Shown one piece after another: positions 7,496 to 16,820 of a DNA stretch of 64,000 nt. The position numbers and the translations under genes were made by a program. Position 1 is the first letter of the stretch; every line of letters starts with the position of its first letter. The notes beneath the pieces were generated by a model. It did not search any database. It saw only the letters and a program-made list of their open reading frames with translations, and was not told the origin of the DNA. This DNA is from Lacrimispora indolis DSM 755 (GTDB lineage Bacteria > Bacillota > Clostridia > Lachnospirales > Lachnospiraceae), in contig NZ_AZUI01000001.1 of assembly GCF_000526995.1 (NCBI RefSeq), positions 248,001 through 312,000 on the forward strand, in the 5' to 3' direction.

Positions 7496-7948
7496 ATGAA
7501 AAATCGGAAGAATTTAATTGTATACTTGGCTTTATTATGGTTCTTATTATTATTGATATCTGCCAATTTTATCAACAATTATAAAATTCAAAGCACATTT
7601 AATATTAATGCCACTTCCCCCACTGAGTTAAAGGATGAATTAATAATAGCATTATTTATTGAGTATATTACATCCGCCTCAAATGGCTTCTATGACGAAT
7701 ATTTTACAATGACCCCAGCTATTTTTAATTATGAAATAAAAGTTCAAAAGATCTTAAAGGAACATGGAAATATAAATATTACTTTTGGTATTACTCCAAT
7801 GATAGGGGCGCATGATCCAGTTGGTTATGACGAAGCATCATTTCAGATAGATTCATCTGGGAATAAAACATTTATTAGCTTTGTACATATAAAAACATAT
7901 GACATTCCCAATCATCTAAAGGATATGATAAAGAAAGCCTTACCTTAA
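7496..7948 (+). CDS. signal-anchored protein, DUF3888-like, 150 aa
   Basis: ATG at 7496 follows GGGGGAAATT; an upstream in-frame ATG at 7484 is poorer. Residues 1-25 (MKNRKNLIVYLALLWFLLLL) form a signal peptide or membrane anchor. The outer domain has ELKDELIIALFIEYITSA near residues 45-62. A GAHDPVGYDEASFQI segment lies near residue 105. This layout resembles DUF3888 proteins of Bacillus and relatives, which carry a similar GPHNPPYG-type turn. Assignment is tentative. The stop overlaps the stop of the opposing HTH remnant. Confidence 0.55.
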   Translation: MKNRKNLIVYLALLWFLLLLISANFINNYKIQSTFNINATSPTELKDELIIALFIEYITSASNGFYDEYFTMTPAIFNYEIKVQKILKEHGNINITFGITPMIGAHDPVGYDEASFQIDSSGNKTFISFVHIKTYDIPNHLKDMIKKALP

Positions 7949-8055
7949 ATGACCCAATCTACCCTACTCTGGGAAATCAAAGACTTTTTTCTAATCGTAT
8001 ATGTTGTGATGCCTTTCTTTTCCAATTTATTCATCAGTTTACTAAAGTTTACCAT
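7945..8055 (-). pseudogene. truncated XRE/YozG-type HTH regulator, 36 aa
   Basis: ATG at 8055 follows AGAGGTAAAGCA. The peptide MVNFSKLMNKLEKKGITTY continues TIRKKSLISQS. That is the first half of a small Cro/CI-type helix-turn-helix of the YozG kind, normally about 65-75 residues. The recognition helix and C-terminal half are replaced by RVDWVI and a stop. It is probably a deletion scar. Confidence 0.5.
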
Positions 8056-8524
8056 TGCTTTACCTCTTTCGCTTATTATGTTTCCTTAATATTTTCTGCG
8101 AGAGTTCGGCAACGGAGGGGGTTCCTCACTTTCCAAACTTAACTCCCATCAAAGACGGCACTTTTTCCTCACTTACTGAACTGAAATAATATATAACCTA
8201 TATAATAAGAAAGAACATATCGTATTTACTATCATAAATACTCTTTAGAAAACCGCTACAATGTTTACAGGTAGTTACACATATTGACTGCTATAAAACT
8301 ACTATTTCAAGTCCGGCTATTGCGATGCAGCTATAGTACCCATGTAACGCACCAGAAAACTCATATTGACGTTTACTGGCACAGGTACAGATTTTTCCTC
8401 ACATGATACTTTTAGGCACTAAAATAAGCCTATAGACTCATATTTCTACAAGCTTATAGACTTATTCAGATGTCCAAAATATATTAAGTTTATGTTTTAT
8501 ATCATACCAAGGCTCTTGTATAAT
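8056..8524. other. non-coding stretch beside the att-like site
   Basis: AT-rich, with no start-stop frame worth calling on either strand and no regulatory gene. It contains only short imperfect inverted repeats, such as around AAGCCTATAGACTC and AAGCTTATAGACTT (about 8426-8465). It probably belongs to the end of the decayed element whose attachment site lies next to lysS. Confidence 0.35.
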
Positions 8525-8566
8525 TGGTGTCAAATCTTATTAATTTGGTGTCAAACTGGTGTCAAA
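8525..8566. repeat. three direct repeats of TGGTGTCAAA
   Basis: Copies at 8525-8534, 8546-8555 and 8557-8566 (minus-strand sense TTTGACACCA). Short tandem repeats like these next to a core site are typical arm-type binding sites for tyrosine-recombinase integrases. Confidence 0.6.
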
Positions 8567-8596
8567 TCATTAATTTTAATAATTCTCATGTTAATA

Positions 8597-8619
8597 GAAC
8601 CTCGTAAAATCAAGGGTTC
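8597..8619. other. att-like core inverted repeat downstream of lysS
   Basis: GAACC and GGTTC flank a 13-base centre, ten bases after the lysS stop codon and 31 bases from the direct repeats. The layout (gene 3' end, short inverted core, arm repeats) is that of a phage or ICE attachment site. No integrase gene is left in the strip and no second core copy was seen in the window. A role as lysS terminator is also possible. Confidence 0.5.
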
Positions 8620-8628
8620 TAAGACTTT

Positions 8629-10134
8629 TTAAACATCCTTGCTCTTCATCGTCGGAAACAACAACACATCCCTTATCGCATAAGAATCCGTAAGCAGCAT
8701 AACAAACCTGTCGATTCCGATTCCAATACCGCCAGTCGGAGGCATACCGATCATGAGTGCATTTACAAAATCATCATCCATGGTATTGGCTTCATCATTA
8801 CCTGCCGCAAGCAGTGCTTCCTGTGCCTTAAAGCGTTCAATCTGATCCAATGGATCATTTAACTCAGAGTAAGCATTGGCCATCTCCCGCTTTGTAATGA
8901 ACAGCTCAAAACGCTCCGTATAATCCGGGTCATCGGGCTTTTTCTTGGTAAGAGGGGAGATCTCCACCGGGTGGTCAATGATAAAGGTAGGCTGAACCAA
9001 ATGCTCTTCTACAAATTCCTCAAAGAGCAGGCTTAAAATATCGCCCTTCTTATGGTGTGCCTCATATTCCACATGGTACTGGTCTGCCAGAGCTTTGGCT
9101 TCCTCATCCGTATGAACGGCAGTAAAATCAATGCCCTTGTATTTCTTCAAAGCGTCTACCATGGTTATGCGCTCAAATGGTTTTGACAAGTCAATTTCCA
9201 CGCCGTCATAGGTCACCACGGCTGTTCCAAGAACCTTAAGAGCCACAGAACGGAATAAATTCTCCACAAGGTCCATCATGCCATGGTAATCGGTATAAGC
9301 CTGATATAATTCCATCAAAGTAAACTCCGGATTATGGCGGGTATCCACACCCTCGTTGCGGAAAACGCGTCCGATTTCATAAACCCTTTCCAAACCGCCT
9401 ACGATCAGTCTCTTTAAATAAAGCTCAAGTGAAATGCGCAGCTTTACATCCTCATCAAGGGCGTTGTAGTGGGTTTCAAACGGTCTTGCCGCAGCGCCGC
9501 CTGCATTGGCAACCAGCATTGGCGTCTCCACCTCCATGAAGCCCTGGGCATCTAAATAGTCACGGATGGACTTGATGATCTGGGAACGCTTTACAAAAGT
9601 ATCCCTTACCTCGGGATTCATGATTAAATCTACATATCTCTGCCTGTAACGAATATCCGTATTGGTCAGACCGTGGAACTTCTCCGGCAGAATCTGAAGA
9701 CTCTTAGTAAGCAGTTGAACACTCTCAGCATGGATGGAAATTTCTCCAGTCTTCGTTGTAAACGCAATTCCCTTAATGCCTACGATATCACCGATATCCA
9801 GCTTCTTAAATTCCTTGTATTCCTCTTCTCCGATACTGTCTCTGGCAACGTAGGACTGAATATTGCCCTTTAAATCCTGTACATTACAGAAGGAAGCTTT
9901 CCCCATCACACGCTTTGACATAAGACGTCCTGCAATGGATACTTCCTTTCCTTCCCATTCGTCATATTGTTCCTTGATTTCACTGCTGTGTACGGTTACA
10001 TCGTACTTTGTAACTTTAAACGGATCCTTTCCCGTCTCCTGAAGCTCTGCCAGCTTTTCCCGGCGGACCTTCAGCAAATGGTTTATGTCTTCTTCCATAA
10101 CCTGATTCTGGTTTTGATTCTGCTGTTCTGCCAC
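8629..10134 (-). CDS. lysS: lysyl-tRNA synthetase, class II
   Basis: Charges tRNA-Lys with lysine using ATP. The 501 residues match the family length. An N-terminal OB-fold anticodon-binding domain covers about 50-160 ([19 protein letters not shown]). The class II catalytic core follows, with motif 2 at [20 protein letters not shown] and motif 3 at [13 protein letters not shown] near the C-terminus. The start is GTG at 10134, preceded by AAAGGAGTGAAAACAG. The first 12 residues are Gln/Asn-rich ([10 protein letters not shown]), an unusual but harmless extension. It lies downstream of greA in the same direction, the order common in Clostridia. Its 3' end abuts the att-like site, so the element inserted beside it without destroying it. 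Confidence 0.96.
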   Translation of the reverse strand: MAEQQNQNQNQVMEEDINHLLKVRREKLAELQETGKDPFKVTKYDVTVHSSEIKEQYDEWEGKEVSIAGRLMSKRVMGKASFCNVQDLKGNIQSYVARDSIGEEEYKEFKKLDIGDIVGIKGIAFTTKTGEISIHAESVQLLTKSLQILPEKFHGLTNTDIRYRQRYVDLIMNPEVRDTFVKRSQIIKSIRDYLDAQGFMEVETPMLVANAGGAAARPFETHYNALDEDVKLRISLELYLKRLIVGGLERVYEIGRVFRNEGVDTRHNPEFTLMELYQAYTDYHGMMDLVENLFRSVALKVLGTAVVTYDGVEIDLSKPFERITMVDALKKYKGIDFTAVHTDEEAKALADQYHVEYEAHHKKGDILSLLFEEFVEEHLVQPTFIIDHPVEISPLTKKKPDDPDYTERFELFITKREMANAYSELNDPLDQIERFKAQEALLAAGNDEANTMDDDFVNALMIGMPPTGGIGIGIDRFVMLLTDSYAIRDVLLFPTMKSKDV

Positions 10135-10249
10135 CTGTTTTCACTCCTTTGTGAACTATGTTAAAGAAGTCCGATTCGCCGGTCGGCTCATCGAACGGCT
10201 AATTTTCCAAGTTCAGCCATTGCTGCACTCAGCTTTGCCCAAAAAATAC

Positions 10250-10732
10250 CTAAGACACTCTCTGGATTTCCAATACCTTATACTGGATCACTCCGGACTG
10301 TGTCTCTACGTCTACCACATCTCCCACTTTCTTGCCGATGAGGGCATGACCTACCGGGGATTCGTTGGAAATTTTATTTTGAAGGCTGTTTGCCTCCGTG
10401 GAACCCACAATTTTGAATTCCATCTCTTCGTCCTCGTCAACATCGTAGACTTTTACCTTGCAGCCAATGTTAATCTTATCTAAATCAATCTCATCCTCTA
10501 CCACGACCTCTGCATTCTTCAGGAGCTTCTCCAGCTCTTCGATACGCAGCTCAATATCCCTCTGCTCATCCTTTGCAGCATCATATTCAGCGTTCTCGGA
10601 TAAATCGCCCTGTTCTCTGGCTTCCTTGATCTTCTGGGCGACCTCTTTTCGTTTCACTACTTTTAAATTCTGAAGCTCATCCTCGTATCTTTTAAGGCCT
10701 TCGTAGGTTAAAATATTTTTCTTGTCTACCAT
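10250..10732 (-). CDS. greA: transcription elongation factor GreA
   Basis: GreA enters the secondary channel of RNA polymerase and stimulates cleavage of backtracked RNA. The 160 residues have the N-terminal coiled coil ([20 protein letters not shown], with the acidic tip residues) and the C-terminal FKBP-like domain ([20 protein letters not shown]). ATG at 10732 follows CAGGAGGAATC. It precedes lysS by about 115 bases, probably in one transcript. Confidence 0.95.
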   Translation of the reverse strand: MVDKKNILTYEGLKRYEDELQNLKVVKRKEVAQKIKEAREQGDLSENAEYDAAKDEQRDIELRIEELEKLLKNAEVVVEDEIDLDKINIGCKVKVYDVDEDEEMEFKIVGSTEANSLQNKISNESPVGHALIGKKVGDVVDVETQSGVIQYKVLEIQRVS

Positions 10733-10817
10733 GGTTTTTGATTCCTCCTGGTTTCATACTCGCTCATTCGCATTCCAAATATTATAGCGTAAACATCTGA
10801 AAATGTCAAGAATACAA

Positions 10818-11810
10818 CTACTCCTGATTCCATTTATCTGACCGGATTTTTCCGATCCTTTCTTCCGCAAATTTTCTCAATTCATCCATGGTTCCCACCT
10901 GGTTGATATCGTTTCTTAGCTTTGCGGAATGGGGCAGGCCGGCAGTGTACCATGCCATGTGCCCGCGCATCTCGCGCATGGCCACAGACTCTCCTTTGTG
11001 CTCCATTTCAAGGGTTCCGTGGCGGATGATCATCTTAGATATCTCCTCTCTGGTAGGTCCAGGAAGCAGCTCTCCTGTTTCCAGATAGTGAAGGGTCCTT
11101 GAAAAGATCCAGGGATTTCCCTTGGCTCCCCTGGCGATCATCACCCCGTCACAGCCTGTTTTATCCATAAGATCCCTGGCATCCTCCGGCTTAAATACAT
11201 CGCCGTTTCCAATGACCGGAATCTCCACAGCTTCCTTTACCTTCCTTATAATATTCCAGTCCGCTGTTCCTGAATAATACTGTTCCCTGGTTCTTCCGTG
11301 AACAGCTACTGCTGCCACTCCGCAGCCTTCCGCCATTTTAGCGAACTCCACGGCATTGCAGTCCTCTTCTGTAAAACCCTTTCTGAATTTTACGGTCACA
11401 GGCTTTTTAACAGCCTTTACCATGGCTGTCAAAATGCGCTCTGCAAGCCTGATATCCTTCATAAGTGCTGACCCTTCTCCGTTATTTACGATCTTGGGCA
11501 TAGGACAGCCCATGTTTACGTCAATGAACGCATAAGGTCCCTCTTCCACCTGGGCCGCAATATCTGCCAGGATCTCCGGGTCAGAGCCAAATAGCTGGAG
11601 GCTTACAGGGCCTTCTCCATCAGCTACTTTCAGCAGTTCTTTTGTGTTTCTGTTTTTATATAAAACCGCCTTGGCACTGACCATTTCCGTCACTGCCATG
11701 CCGCAGCCCTGTTCCCTGCAGAGAAAACGAAATGGCAGGTCTGTAACCCCTGCCATCGGTGCCAGTATCAGGTTGTTGTCCAACGTCACATTTCCAATTC
11801 TAAGCTTCAC
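10818..11810 (-). CDS. dusB: tRNA-dihydrouridine synthase DusB
   Basis: A flavoenzyme that reduces uridine to dihydrouridine in the tRNA D-loop. The 330 residues form an FMN-binding TIM barrel: LAPMAGVTDLPFRFLCREQG at the N-terminus, the conserved DVNMGCPMPKIVNNGEGSAL with the catalytic cysteine, and KFRKGF and VHGRTREQYYSG motifs. A helical C-terminal domain follows. The start is GTG at 11810, five bases beyond the stop of the upstream DUF6145 gene, whose end supplies the GGCGGAG ribosome binding site; the two are translationally linked. greA lies about 85 bases downstream. Confidence 0.94.
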   Translation of the reverse strand: MKLRIGNVTLDNNLILAPMAGVTDLPFRFLCREQGCGMAVTEMVSAKAVLYKNRNTKELLKVADGEGPVSLQLFGSDPEILADIAAQVEEGPYAFIDVNMGCPMPKIVNNGEGSALMKDIRLAERILTAMVKAVKKPVTVKFRKGFTEEDCNAVEFAKMAEGCGVAAVAVHGRTREQYYSGTADWNIIRKVKEAVEIPVIGNGDVFKPEDARDLMDKTGCDGVMIARGAKGNPWIFSRTLHYLETGELLPGPTREEISKMIIRHGTLEMEHKGESVAMREMRGHMAWYTAGLPHSAKLRNDINQVGTMDELRKFAEERIGKIRSDKWNQE

Positions 11811-11815
11811 GTATC

Positions 11816-12163
11816 TTATTCTCCGCCTTCCAATTCTTCTCCCAGATAAAACACCCGGTAATACATTTCCAGGGCTTCCAAAAGTTCCCGTTTCTCCTTC
11901 CGGTACTGTTTGATCTTCAGCACGCTTCCGATCTCATCAAACAGGTAATCTCCTTCTTCTGCCGTCACCTTAAATTCCAGAGTGCCCTCCTCATCGTATT
12001 CCAAAACAAGGATTCCTCCCACATCTTCGGTATAAAGCACACACATGATCTGAAGCTCCTGCTTAATGCTTTCCGGGAGGCTTGAAAACTGCTGGTTAAA
12101 ATAATATTTCTGCTCATAGGAATTGGCACCGCAAAGCACCACATTGTCTCCATCCTGCTCCAT
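11816..12163 (-). CDS. DUF6145-type conserved protein, 115 aa
   Basis: I chose ATG at 12163 (peptide MEQDGDNVVLCGANSYEQKY) because sequence upstream in the same frame looks like structured RNA rather than protein. A longer frame reaches 12319. The protein is acidic and soluble, with KQELQIMCVLYTEDVGGIL and YLFDEIGSVLKIKQYRKEKR. This matches, from memory, a small family found almost only in Lachnospiraceae and placed next to dusB. Its role is unknown; tight coupling to dusB hints at a link with tRNA modification or translation. Confidence 0.75.
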   Translation of the reverse strand: MEQDGDNVVLCGANSYEQKYYFNQQFSSLPESIKQELQIMCVLYTEDVGGILVLEYDEEGTLEFKVTAEEGDYLFDEIGSVLKIKQYRKEKRELLEALEMYYRVFYLGEELEGGE

Positions 12164-12184
12164 CGTTCCTGCCACCGCTCTTTC

Positions 12185-12360
12185 CTTATTTTCACCCAAG
12201 CTCTTTGAACATGACTCGCCTCGCTTCAGCGCACCCCGCATTATCGGGTGTACCGGGTGTAAAGGGATACCTGCAGGGTGTTTCCTTACTGCCGCCCATA
12301 CTTTTTGGGCAGAGTCCAACCGGTCTTACCGGGTGGAGCCTGCCCTGCTCATAAAGGTAT
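12185..12360 (-). ncRNA. possible structured leader RNA
   Basis: The stretch upstream of the DUF6145 gene is GC-rich against its surroundings and full of complementary segments. On the minus strand GGGCAG (12343-12338) pairs with CTGCCC (12314-12309), with TCCA/TGGA and CGGT/ACCG inside, giving a long hairpin. A second part has three CACCC blocks facing a GGGGTG. No known riboswitch or housekeeping RNA consensus was recognised (SRP, 6S, RNase P, T-box, common riboswitches considered). It may be a cis-regulator of the DUF6145-dusB-greA-lysS run. Confidence 0.3.
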
Positions 12361-12427
12361 GCCCTTAAGTATTTCCATCATTTACTGATTTTATATTGTA
12401 GCATACAAGAAAAGAAATGGCAATAGG

Positions 12428-13435
12428 TTAAAAATCCGTGGTACACCGCTTAATCAGCCGGCATGTCACCCGGCTGTTCCTGCTGACTTCTGTCTTTTCT
12501 CCCAAAAGGATCTTCATCATATTATCAACGGTGATGTTGCATAGTTCCTCCACCCTGTTATCAATGGAAGAAAGCTCAGGATCGCTGCATATGGACAGGG
12601 CAGAATTATTAAATCCGGTAATGCACAGATCTTCCGGAATCTTTAAAAGTTTTGAATTGGCATATTTAATCGCTCCCACAGCAAGGCCGTCATCAGAGGC
12701 AACCACGCTGTCAAATTTTAAATCACGGCGCTCCAGAAGAATATCTCTTACCGTATGGATCCGGTTCTTTACATAAAGCTTTAAATCTCCAAGCACCGGA
12801 AGTCCGTGAGCTTTTAAAGCGGCTTCATAGCCTGCCAGTTTCTGAGTTGCGCTGTAAGAGCGGGAATCGCAGAGAAACAAGATCCGCTGCCGCCCTGTCT
12901 CAATCATCTGGCTGGTTACGCTGTAGGTTGCCTGATAATCATCCCCATAAGCGCAGTATACATTTTCACTGTCCAGATAACCATTGATCAGGAACACAGG
13001 AACCTGCTTTGCCGCATCCCGGACATACTGTGTTTTTTTATCCGCTTCCCCTGTCCCTGCATAAGTGGAACCAACCATAATGAGCGCATCGATCCGCTTG
13101 GCAAGAAGAAGGCTGACATATTTTTCCTTAACTGACTGTTCAAATCCGCTGCAGCACAAAATACAATCATAACCATGCTCATGCATGCGGCTCTCTAAAT
13201 GTGCTACCGCTGTAGCCATATAGGCATCTGACACATCAGGACATAAAATCCCGATGGTTTTCATTGAATCAAGCCCCAATCCCCTGGCAAATACATTGGG
13301 AGTGTAGCCGTTCTCCTCCATAATCGCTCTGACCTTCTGCTTTGTTCTCTCACTCACACGGGGGCTGTCGTTCACCACCCGAGACACGGTAGCGATGGAA
13401 ACTCCTGCAAGCTCTGCAATATCATAAATGTTCAT
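12428..13435 (-). CDS. LacI-family regulator of the pectin/galacturonate locus
   Basis: The 335-residue version starts at ATG 13435 (MNIYDIAELAGVSIATVSRV), the canonical LacI helix-turn-helix at residues 1-46 with hinge helix (NVFARGLGL). A 25-residue upstream extension is unlikely. Residues 60-335 form the periplasmic-binding-protein-like effector domain (IGILCPDVSDAYMA; VVASDDGLAVGAIKYAN; DLCITGFNNSALS). It is divergent from uxaA. A GTAAGCGCTTAC palindrome lies 48 bases upstream of its own start and the identical site lies upstream of the importer gene, so it probably represses itself, uxaAB and the importer until a galacturonate-derived sugar binds. Confidence 0.88.
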   Translation of the reverse strand: MNIYDIAELAGVSIATVSRVVNDSPRVSERTKQKVRAIMEENGYTPNVFARGLGLDSMKTIGILCPDVSDAYMATAVAHLESRMHEHGYDCILCCSGFEQSVKEKYVSLLLAKRIDALIMVGSTYAGTGEADKKTQYVRDAAKQVPVFLINGYLDSENVYCAYGDDYQATYSVTSQMIETGRQRILFLCDSRSYSATQKLAGYEAALKAHGLPVLGDLKLYVKNRIHTVRDILLERRDLKFDSVVASDDGLAVGAIKYANSKLLKIPEDLCITGFNNSALSICSDPELSSIDNRVEELCNITVDNMMKILLGEKTEVSRNSRVTCRLIKRCTTDF

Positions 13436-13480
13436 CCTGGTTGTCCCTTTAGCATTATAAAATTTCCACGGGTCAAGTGA

Positions 13481-13496
13481 GCGTAAGCGCTTACAC
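13481..13496. promoter_or_regulatory. LacI-type operator (or cre) upstream of the regulator
   Basis: GCGTAAGCGCTTACAC, with a perfect 12-bp palindrome at 13483-13494 and the central CG typical of LacI-family sites. The same 16 bases occur at 23488-23503. The sequence also fits the CcpA cre consensus, so catabolite control is an alternative or addition. Confidence 0.65.
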
Positions 13497-13629
13497 TTTT
13501 CCTGATCCATTATACAAGATAATTTTTAGTAAAGCAACTGTTATTGCTGATTTAATCTAAGAAAAATCTTTTATTTTTCTTAATCTATTCCTTTAAATAA
13601 AAAGAAAAATCTCTTTTTTTCTTTCCCTA

Positions 13630-13676
13630 TTGACGTATACACTAAAATAGTGTATGTTTTATGTAAGTACTTACAT
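13630..13676 (+). promoter_or_regulatory. uxaA promoter with two operator-like palindromes
   Basis: TTGACG (13630-13635), 17 bases, TATGTT (13653-13658). The spacer holds a perfect inverted repeat ATACACT/AGTGTAT (13637-13655). The palindrome ATGTAAGTACTTACAT lies at 13661-13676 just after the -10. The latter resembles the GTAAGCGCTTAC operator with a TA centre in place of CG. Repressor binding here would block initiation. Confidence 0.6.
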
Positions 13677-13721
13677 TACGTGTATCAATGGAAAATGATA
13701 CGAAGAAAGGAAAGGAAGCTT

Positions 13722-15203
13722 ATGCAGGATTTTATCAAAATTCATTCCGGAGACAATGTTGCAGTCGCATTAAAACCGCTTTCTTCCGGCACTGCCGCGG
13801 AGATTGACGGAAACACTGTTACGCTTCTGGAAGATATTCCACAGGGCCACAAGTTTGCCCTCGCCGATATACCTGCCGGCTCATCCGTCATCAAATACGG
13901 CTGTGCCATTGGCATGGCAAAGGAAGATATTAAGACAGGGGCCTGGATTCACACACACAATTTAAAAACAGGTTTGGGGGATTTACTGACTTATACTTAC
14001 GACAGACAGGAAACAGCCGTTGCTCCTACTGCCGAACGATTCTTTCAGGGTTACCGCAGACCGGAGGGAAAAGTGGGCGTGCGCAATGAAATCTGGATCA
14101 TTCCTACGGTTGGCTGTGTCAATAACATAGCCACTGCACTGGAACGCATGGCAAAGAAGTACGTTGGCGGCACCATTGACGAGGTTGCGGCATTTCCACA
14201 TCCCTATGGCTGTTCCCAGATGGGCGATGACCAGGAATATACCCGGACCATTCTGGCTGATTTGATCAACCATCCAAATGCAGGCGGTGTTCTGGTCCTG
14301 GGCCTTGGCTGTGAAAACAGCAACATTGCCGAGCTGAAACCCTATATCGGAGATTACGATGAACGCAGGGTAAAGTTCCTGGCAGCTCAGGAGTCCGAGG
14401 ATGAAATGGCTGATGCCATGGAGCTCATTGGGCAGCTGGCTGAATATGCAGCCACGTTCCGCAGGGAGCCCATAAGCTGCAGCGAACTCGTCATCGGTAT
14501 GAAATGCGGCGGTTCCGACGGTTTATCCGGAATTACAGCCAATCCCACGGTAGGGGCATTTTCCGATATGCTGGTTTCCAAGGGCGGAACCACCATTCTG
14601 ACAGAGGTTCCCGAAATGTTCGGTGCGGAAACCCTTCTCATGAACCGCAGCCAGAATGAAGAAGTCTTTGAAAAGACCGTGGACTTAATCAATGATTTTA
14701 AAAACTATTTTACCAGCCATAACCAGACCATATACGAAAATCCCTCCCCAGGCAACAAAAAGGGCGGCATCTCCACACTGGAAGACAAATCCTTAGGCTG
14801 CGTCCAGAAATCCGGCAGCGCTCCGGTCATGGATGTCTTAAAATACGGAGAACCGGTACGTACCAAGGGGTTAAATCTCTTAAGCGCTCCAGGCAATGAC
14901 TTAGTGGCCTCTACGGCTCTGGCCGCTTCCGGCGCCCACATTGTCCTGTTTACTACAGGCCGCGGAACCCCATTTGCCTGTCCGGTGCCTACCATGAAGA
15001 TTTCCACCAACACCGCCTTAAGCACAAAGAAGAATAACTGGATTGATTTTAACTGCGGAGTACTGGTGGAGGATACGGATATGGATACCCTTAAAAACCA
15101 ATTCTTTGATTTTGTCATTGAAGTGGCTTCCGGCAAAAAGGTGAAATCCGAAGAGGCAGGCTTCCACGACATGGCTATCTTTAAACAGGGTGTGACCTTA
15201 TAA
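13722..15203 (+). CDS. uxaA: altronate dehydratase
   Basis: Dehydrates D-altronate to 2-keto-3-deoxygluconate in galacturonate catabolism. ATG at 13722 follows AAAGGAAAGGAAGCTT and gives 493 residues, the normal length; a longer frame from 13650 is not supported. The N-terminal SAF domain (residues 1-95) is followed by the catalytic part. That part contains IWIIPTVGCVNNIA, FPHPYGCSQMGDD, GLGCENSN and MKCGGSDGLSGITANPTVG, with the conserved cysteines expected of this Fe-dependent family. It is the first gene of a two-gene operon with uxaB, 85 bases apart, where an inverted CATTCTG/CAGAATG (15218-15247) could form a stem-loop. Confidence 0.94.
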   Translation: MQDFIKIHSGDNVAVALKPLSSGTAAEIDGNTVTLLEDIPQGHKFALADIPAGSSVIKYGCAIGMAKEDIKTGAWIHTHNLKTGLGDLLTYTYDRQETAVAPTAERFFQGYRRPEGKVGVRNEIWIIPTVGCVNNIATALERMAKKYVGGTIDEVAAFPHPYGCSQMGDDQEYTRTILADLINHPNAGGVLVLGLGCENSNIAELKPYIGDYDERRVKFLAAQESEDEMADAMELIGQLAEYAATFRREPISCSELVIGMKCGGSDGLSGITANPTVGAFSDMLVSKGGTTILTEVPEMFGAETLLMNRSQNEEVFEKTVDLINDFKNYFTSHNQTIYENPSPGNKKGGISTLEDKSLGCVQKSGSAPVMDVLKYGEPVRTKGLNLLSAPGNDLVASTALAASGAHIVLFTTGRGTPFACPVPTMKISTNTALSTKKNNWIDFNCGVLVEDTDMDTLKNQFFDFVIEVASGKKVKSEEAGFHDMAIFKQGVTL

Positions 15204-15288
15204 TTCAACTACTATGTCATTCTGTGTTCATTTATGAATCCAGAATGGGAATTGAACTATGCAATGAAGAAAAAAGGAGATAAATTCA

Positions 15289-16779
15289 ATGGAAAAGTTA
15301 TGTTATGAAACACTGGAAAAGCTTGGGTTTGACGGATACCTTTTAAAGGAGGCTCCTGAGCGTGTGCTGCAGTTCGGCGAGGGTAACTTCTTAAGGGCGT
15401 TTGTGGACTACTTTATCGACGTTTTGAATGAAAAGACCGGATTCAACTCCAAGGTTGTCTTATGCCAGCCCATTGCACCAGGTCTCGCAGATATGATCAA
15501 CCAACAGGAAGGACTTTATACTCTTTTCCTCCGTGGTTTTGAAAACGGGCAGAAGGTAAATGACAAGCGTGTGATCTCCTGTGTAAGCAGATGCTTAAAT
15601 CCTTATACGGATTATGAGACCGTACTTGCCTGTGCGGATAATCCTGATCTGCGTTTTATTGCCTGCAATACCACCGAAGCAGGTATTACCTATGATCCTT
15701 CCTGCCAGTTTACAGATGTCCCGGCTGACAGCTACCCTGGAAAACTGACTCAGTTCCTTTACAGAAGATTTGAAAAGTTGGGAAAGGAAACTGGAAAGGG
15801 TTTTGTCATCCTCTCCTGCGAGCTGATAGATAATAACGGAAAAGAACTGGAAAAATGTGTTTTAAAATACGCTGAGCAATGGAACCTTGGGGGGGAATTC
15901 ATTGACTGGATCAAAGCAGAGAACATCTTCTGCTCCACTCTGGTAGACCGCATCGTTACCGGGTATCCGAGAAATGAAGCTGCTGCCATTTGCGAGGAAT
16001 TAGGCTATGAGGATAACATCATTGATACAGGCGAAGTCTTTGGATTCTGGGTCATCGAGGGACCGGACAGCTTAAAGAAAGAACTGCCCTTTGAAGAAGC
16101 AGGCCTTCCTGTTATCATCTGTAACGACCATAAGCCATATAAGCAGAGAAAAGTCCGCATATTAAACGGTGCCCACACCTCCTTTGTATTAGGCGCTTAC
16201 CTTGCGGGACAGGATATTGTCCGCAACTGTATGGAGGACGAAGTGATCTGCGGCTTCATGAATAAGACCATTTACGATGAGATCATCCCTACCCTGACTC
16301 TCCCAAAAGAAGAATTAATGAGTTTTGCAGCCTCTGTTACAGAGCGCTTTAAAAACCCGTTTATTGATCATGCCCTGTTATCCATTTCTTTAAATTCCAC
16401 TTCCAAATGGAAAGCCCGGGTTATGCCTTCTCTTAAGAGTTATGTGGAAAACACAGGCACGCTTCCCAAATGCATAACAGCCTCCTTTGCTTTTTACATC
16501 GCATTCTACAACGGAATGAATCTCACGGATGACGGCCTTGTTGCAGCACGTCCTGCCGGTGACGAATACACCGTCAAGGATGATAAGCCGATCCTTCAGT
16601 TCTTCTATGATCACAAAGATGACGATGCAGCTTCCCTTGTTCATGCAGTTTGCACCAATGCTGATTTCTGGGATGAGGATTTAAGTGAAATTACAGGATT
16701 TGAAGATGCCGTGACAGGGTATTTAAAAGACTTAAAAGAAAAAGGCGCTTATGAAGTTATGAAGGATTGCTTAAACTGA
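15289..16779 (+). CDS. uxaB: tagaturonate reductase (altronate oxidoreductase)
   Basis: An NADH-linked enzyme interconverting tagaturonate and altronate, the step before uxaA. The 496 residues belong to the mannitol dehydrogenase family. The Rossmann part starts near residue 20 (VLQFGEGNFLRAFVDYFID). The C-terminal catalytic helices include VRILNGAHTSFVLGAYLAG with the Lys/Asn/His set of the family. ATG at 15289 follows AAAAAAGGAGATAAATTCA. A strong terminator follows. With uxaA it forms the uronate module; uxaC, kdgK and kdgA are not in the window. Confidence 0.93.
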   Translation: MEKLCYETLEKLGFDGYLLKEAPERVLQFGEGNFLRAFVDYFIDVLNEKTGFNSKVVLCQPIAPGLADMINQQEGLYTLFLRGFENGQKVNDKRVISCVSRCLNPYTDYETVLACADNPDLRFIACNTTEAGITYDPSCQFTDVPADSYPGKLTQFLYRRFEKLGKETGKGFVILSCELIDNNGKELEKCVLKYAEQWNLGGEFIDWIKAENIFCSTLVDRIVTGYPRNEAAAICEELGYEDNIIDTGEVFGFWVIEGPDSLKKELPFEEAGLPVIICNDHKPYKQRKVRILNGAHTSFVLGAYLAGQDIVRNCMEDEVICGFMNKTIYDEIIPTLTLPKEELMSFAASVTERFKNPFIDHALLSISLNSTSKWKARVMPSLKSYVENTGTLPKCITASFAFYIAFYNGMNLTDDGLVAARPAGDEYTVKDDKPILQFFYDHKDDDAASLVHAVCTNADFWDEDLSEITGFEDAVTGYLKDLKEKGAYEVMKDCLN

Positions 16780-16820
16780 TCAATATAAGTAATTCATATA
16801 GCACAGTGACCTGAGAAAAC

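Noticed and set aside
12164..12319. 52-residue N-terminal extension of the DUF6145 protein
   Set aside because: The family begins near the chosen Met, and the DNA here looks like a structured RNA leader.
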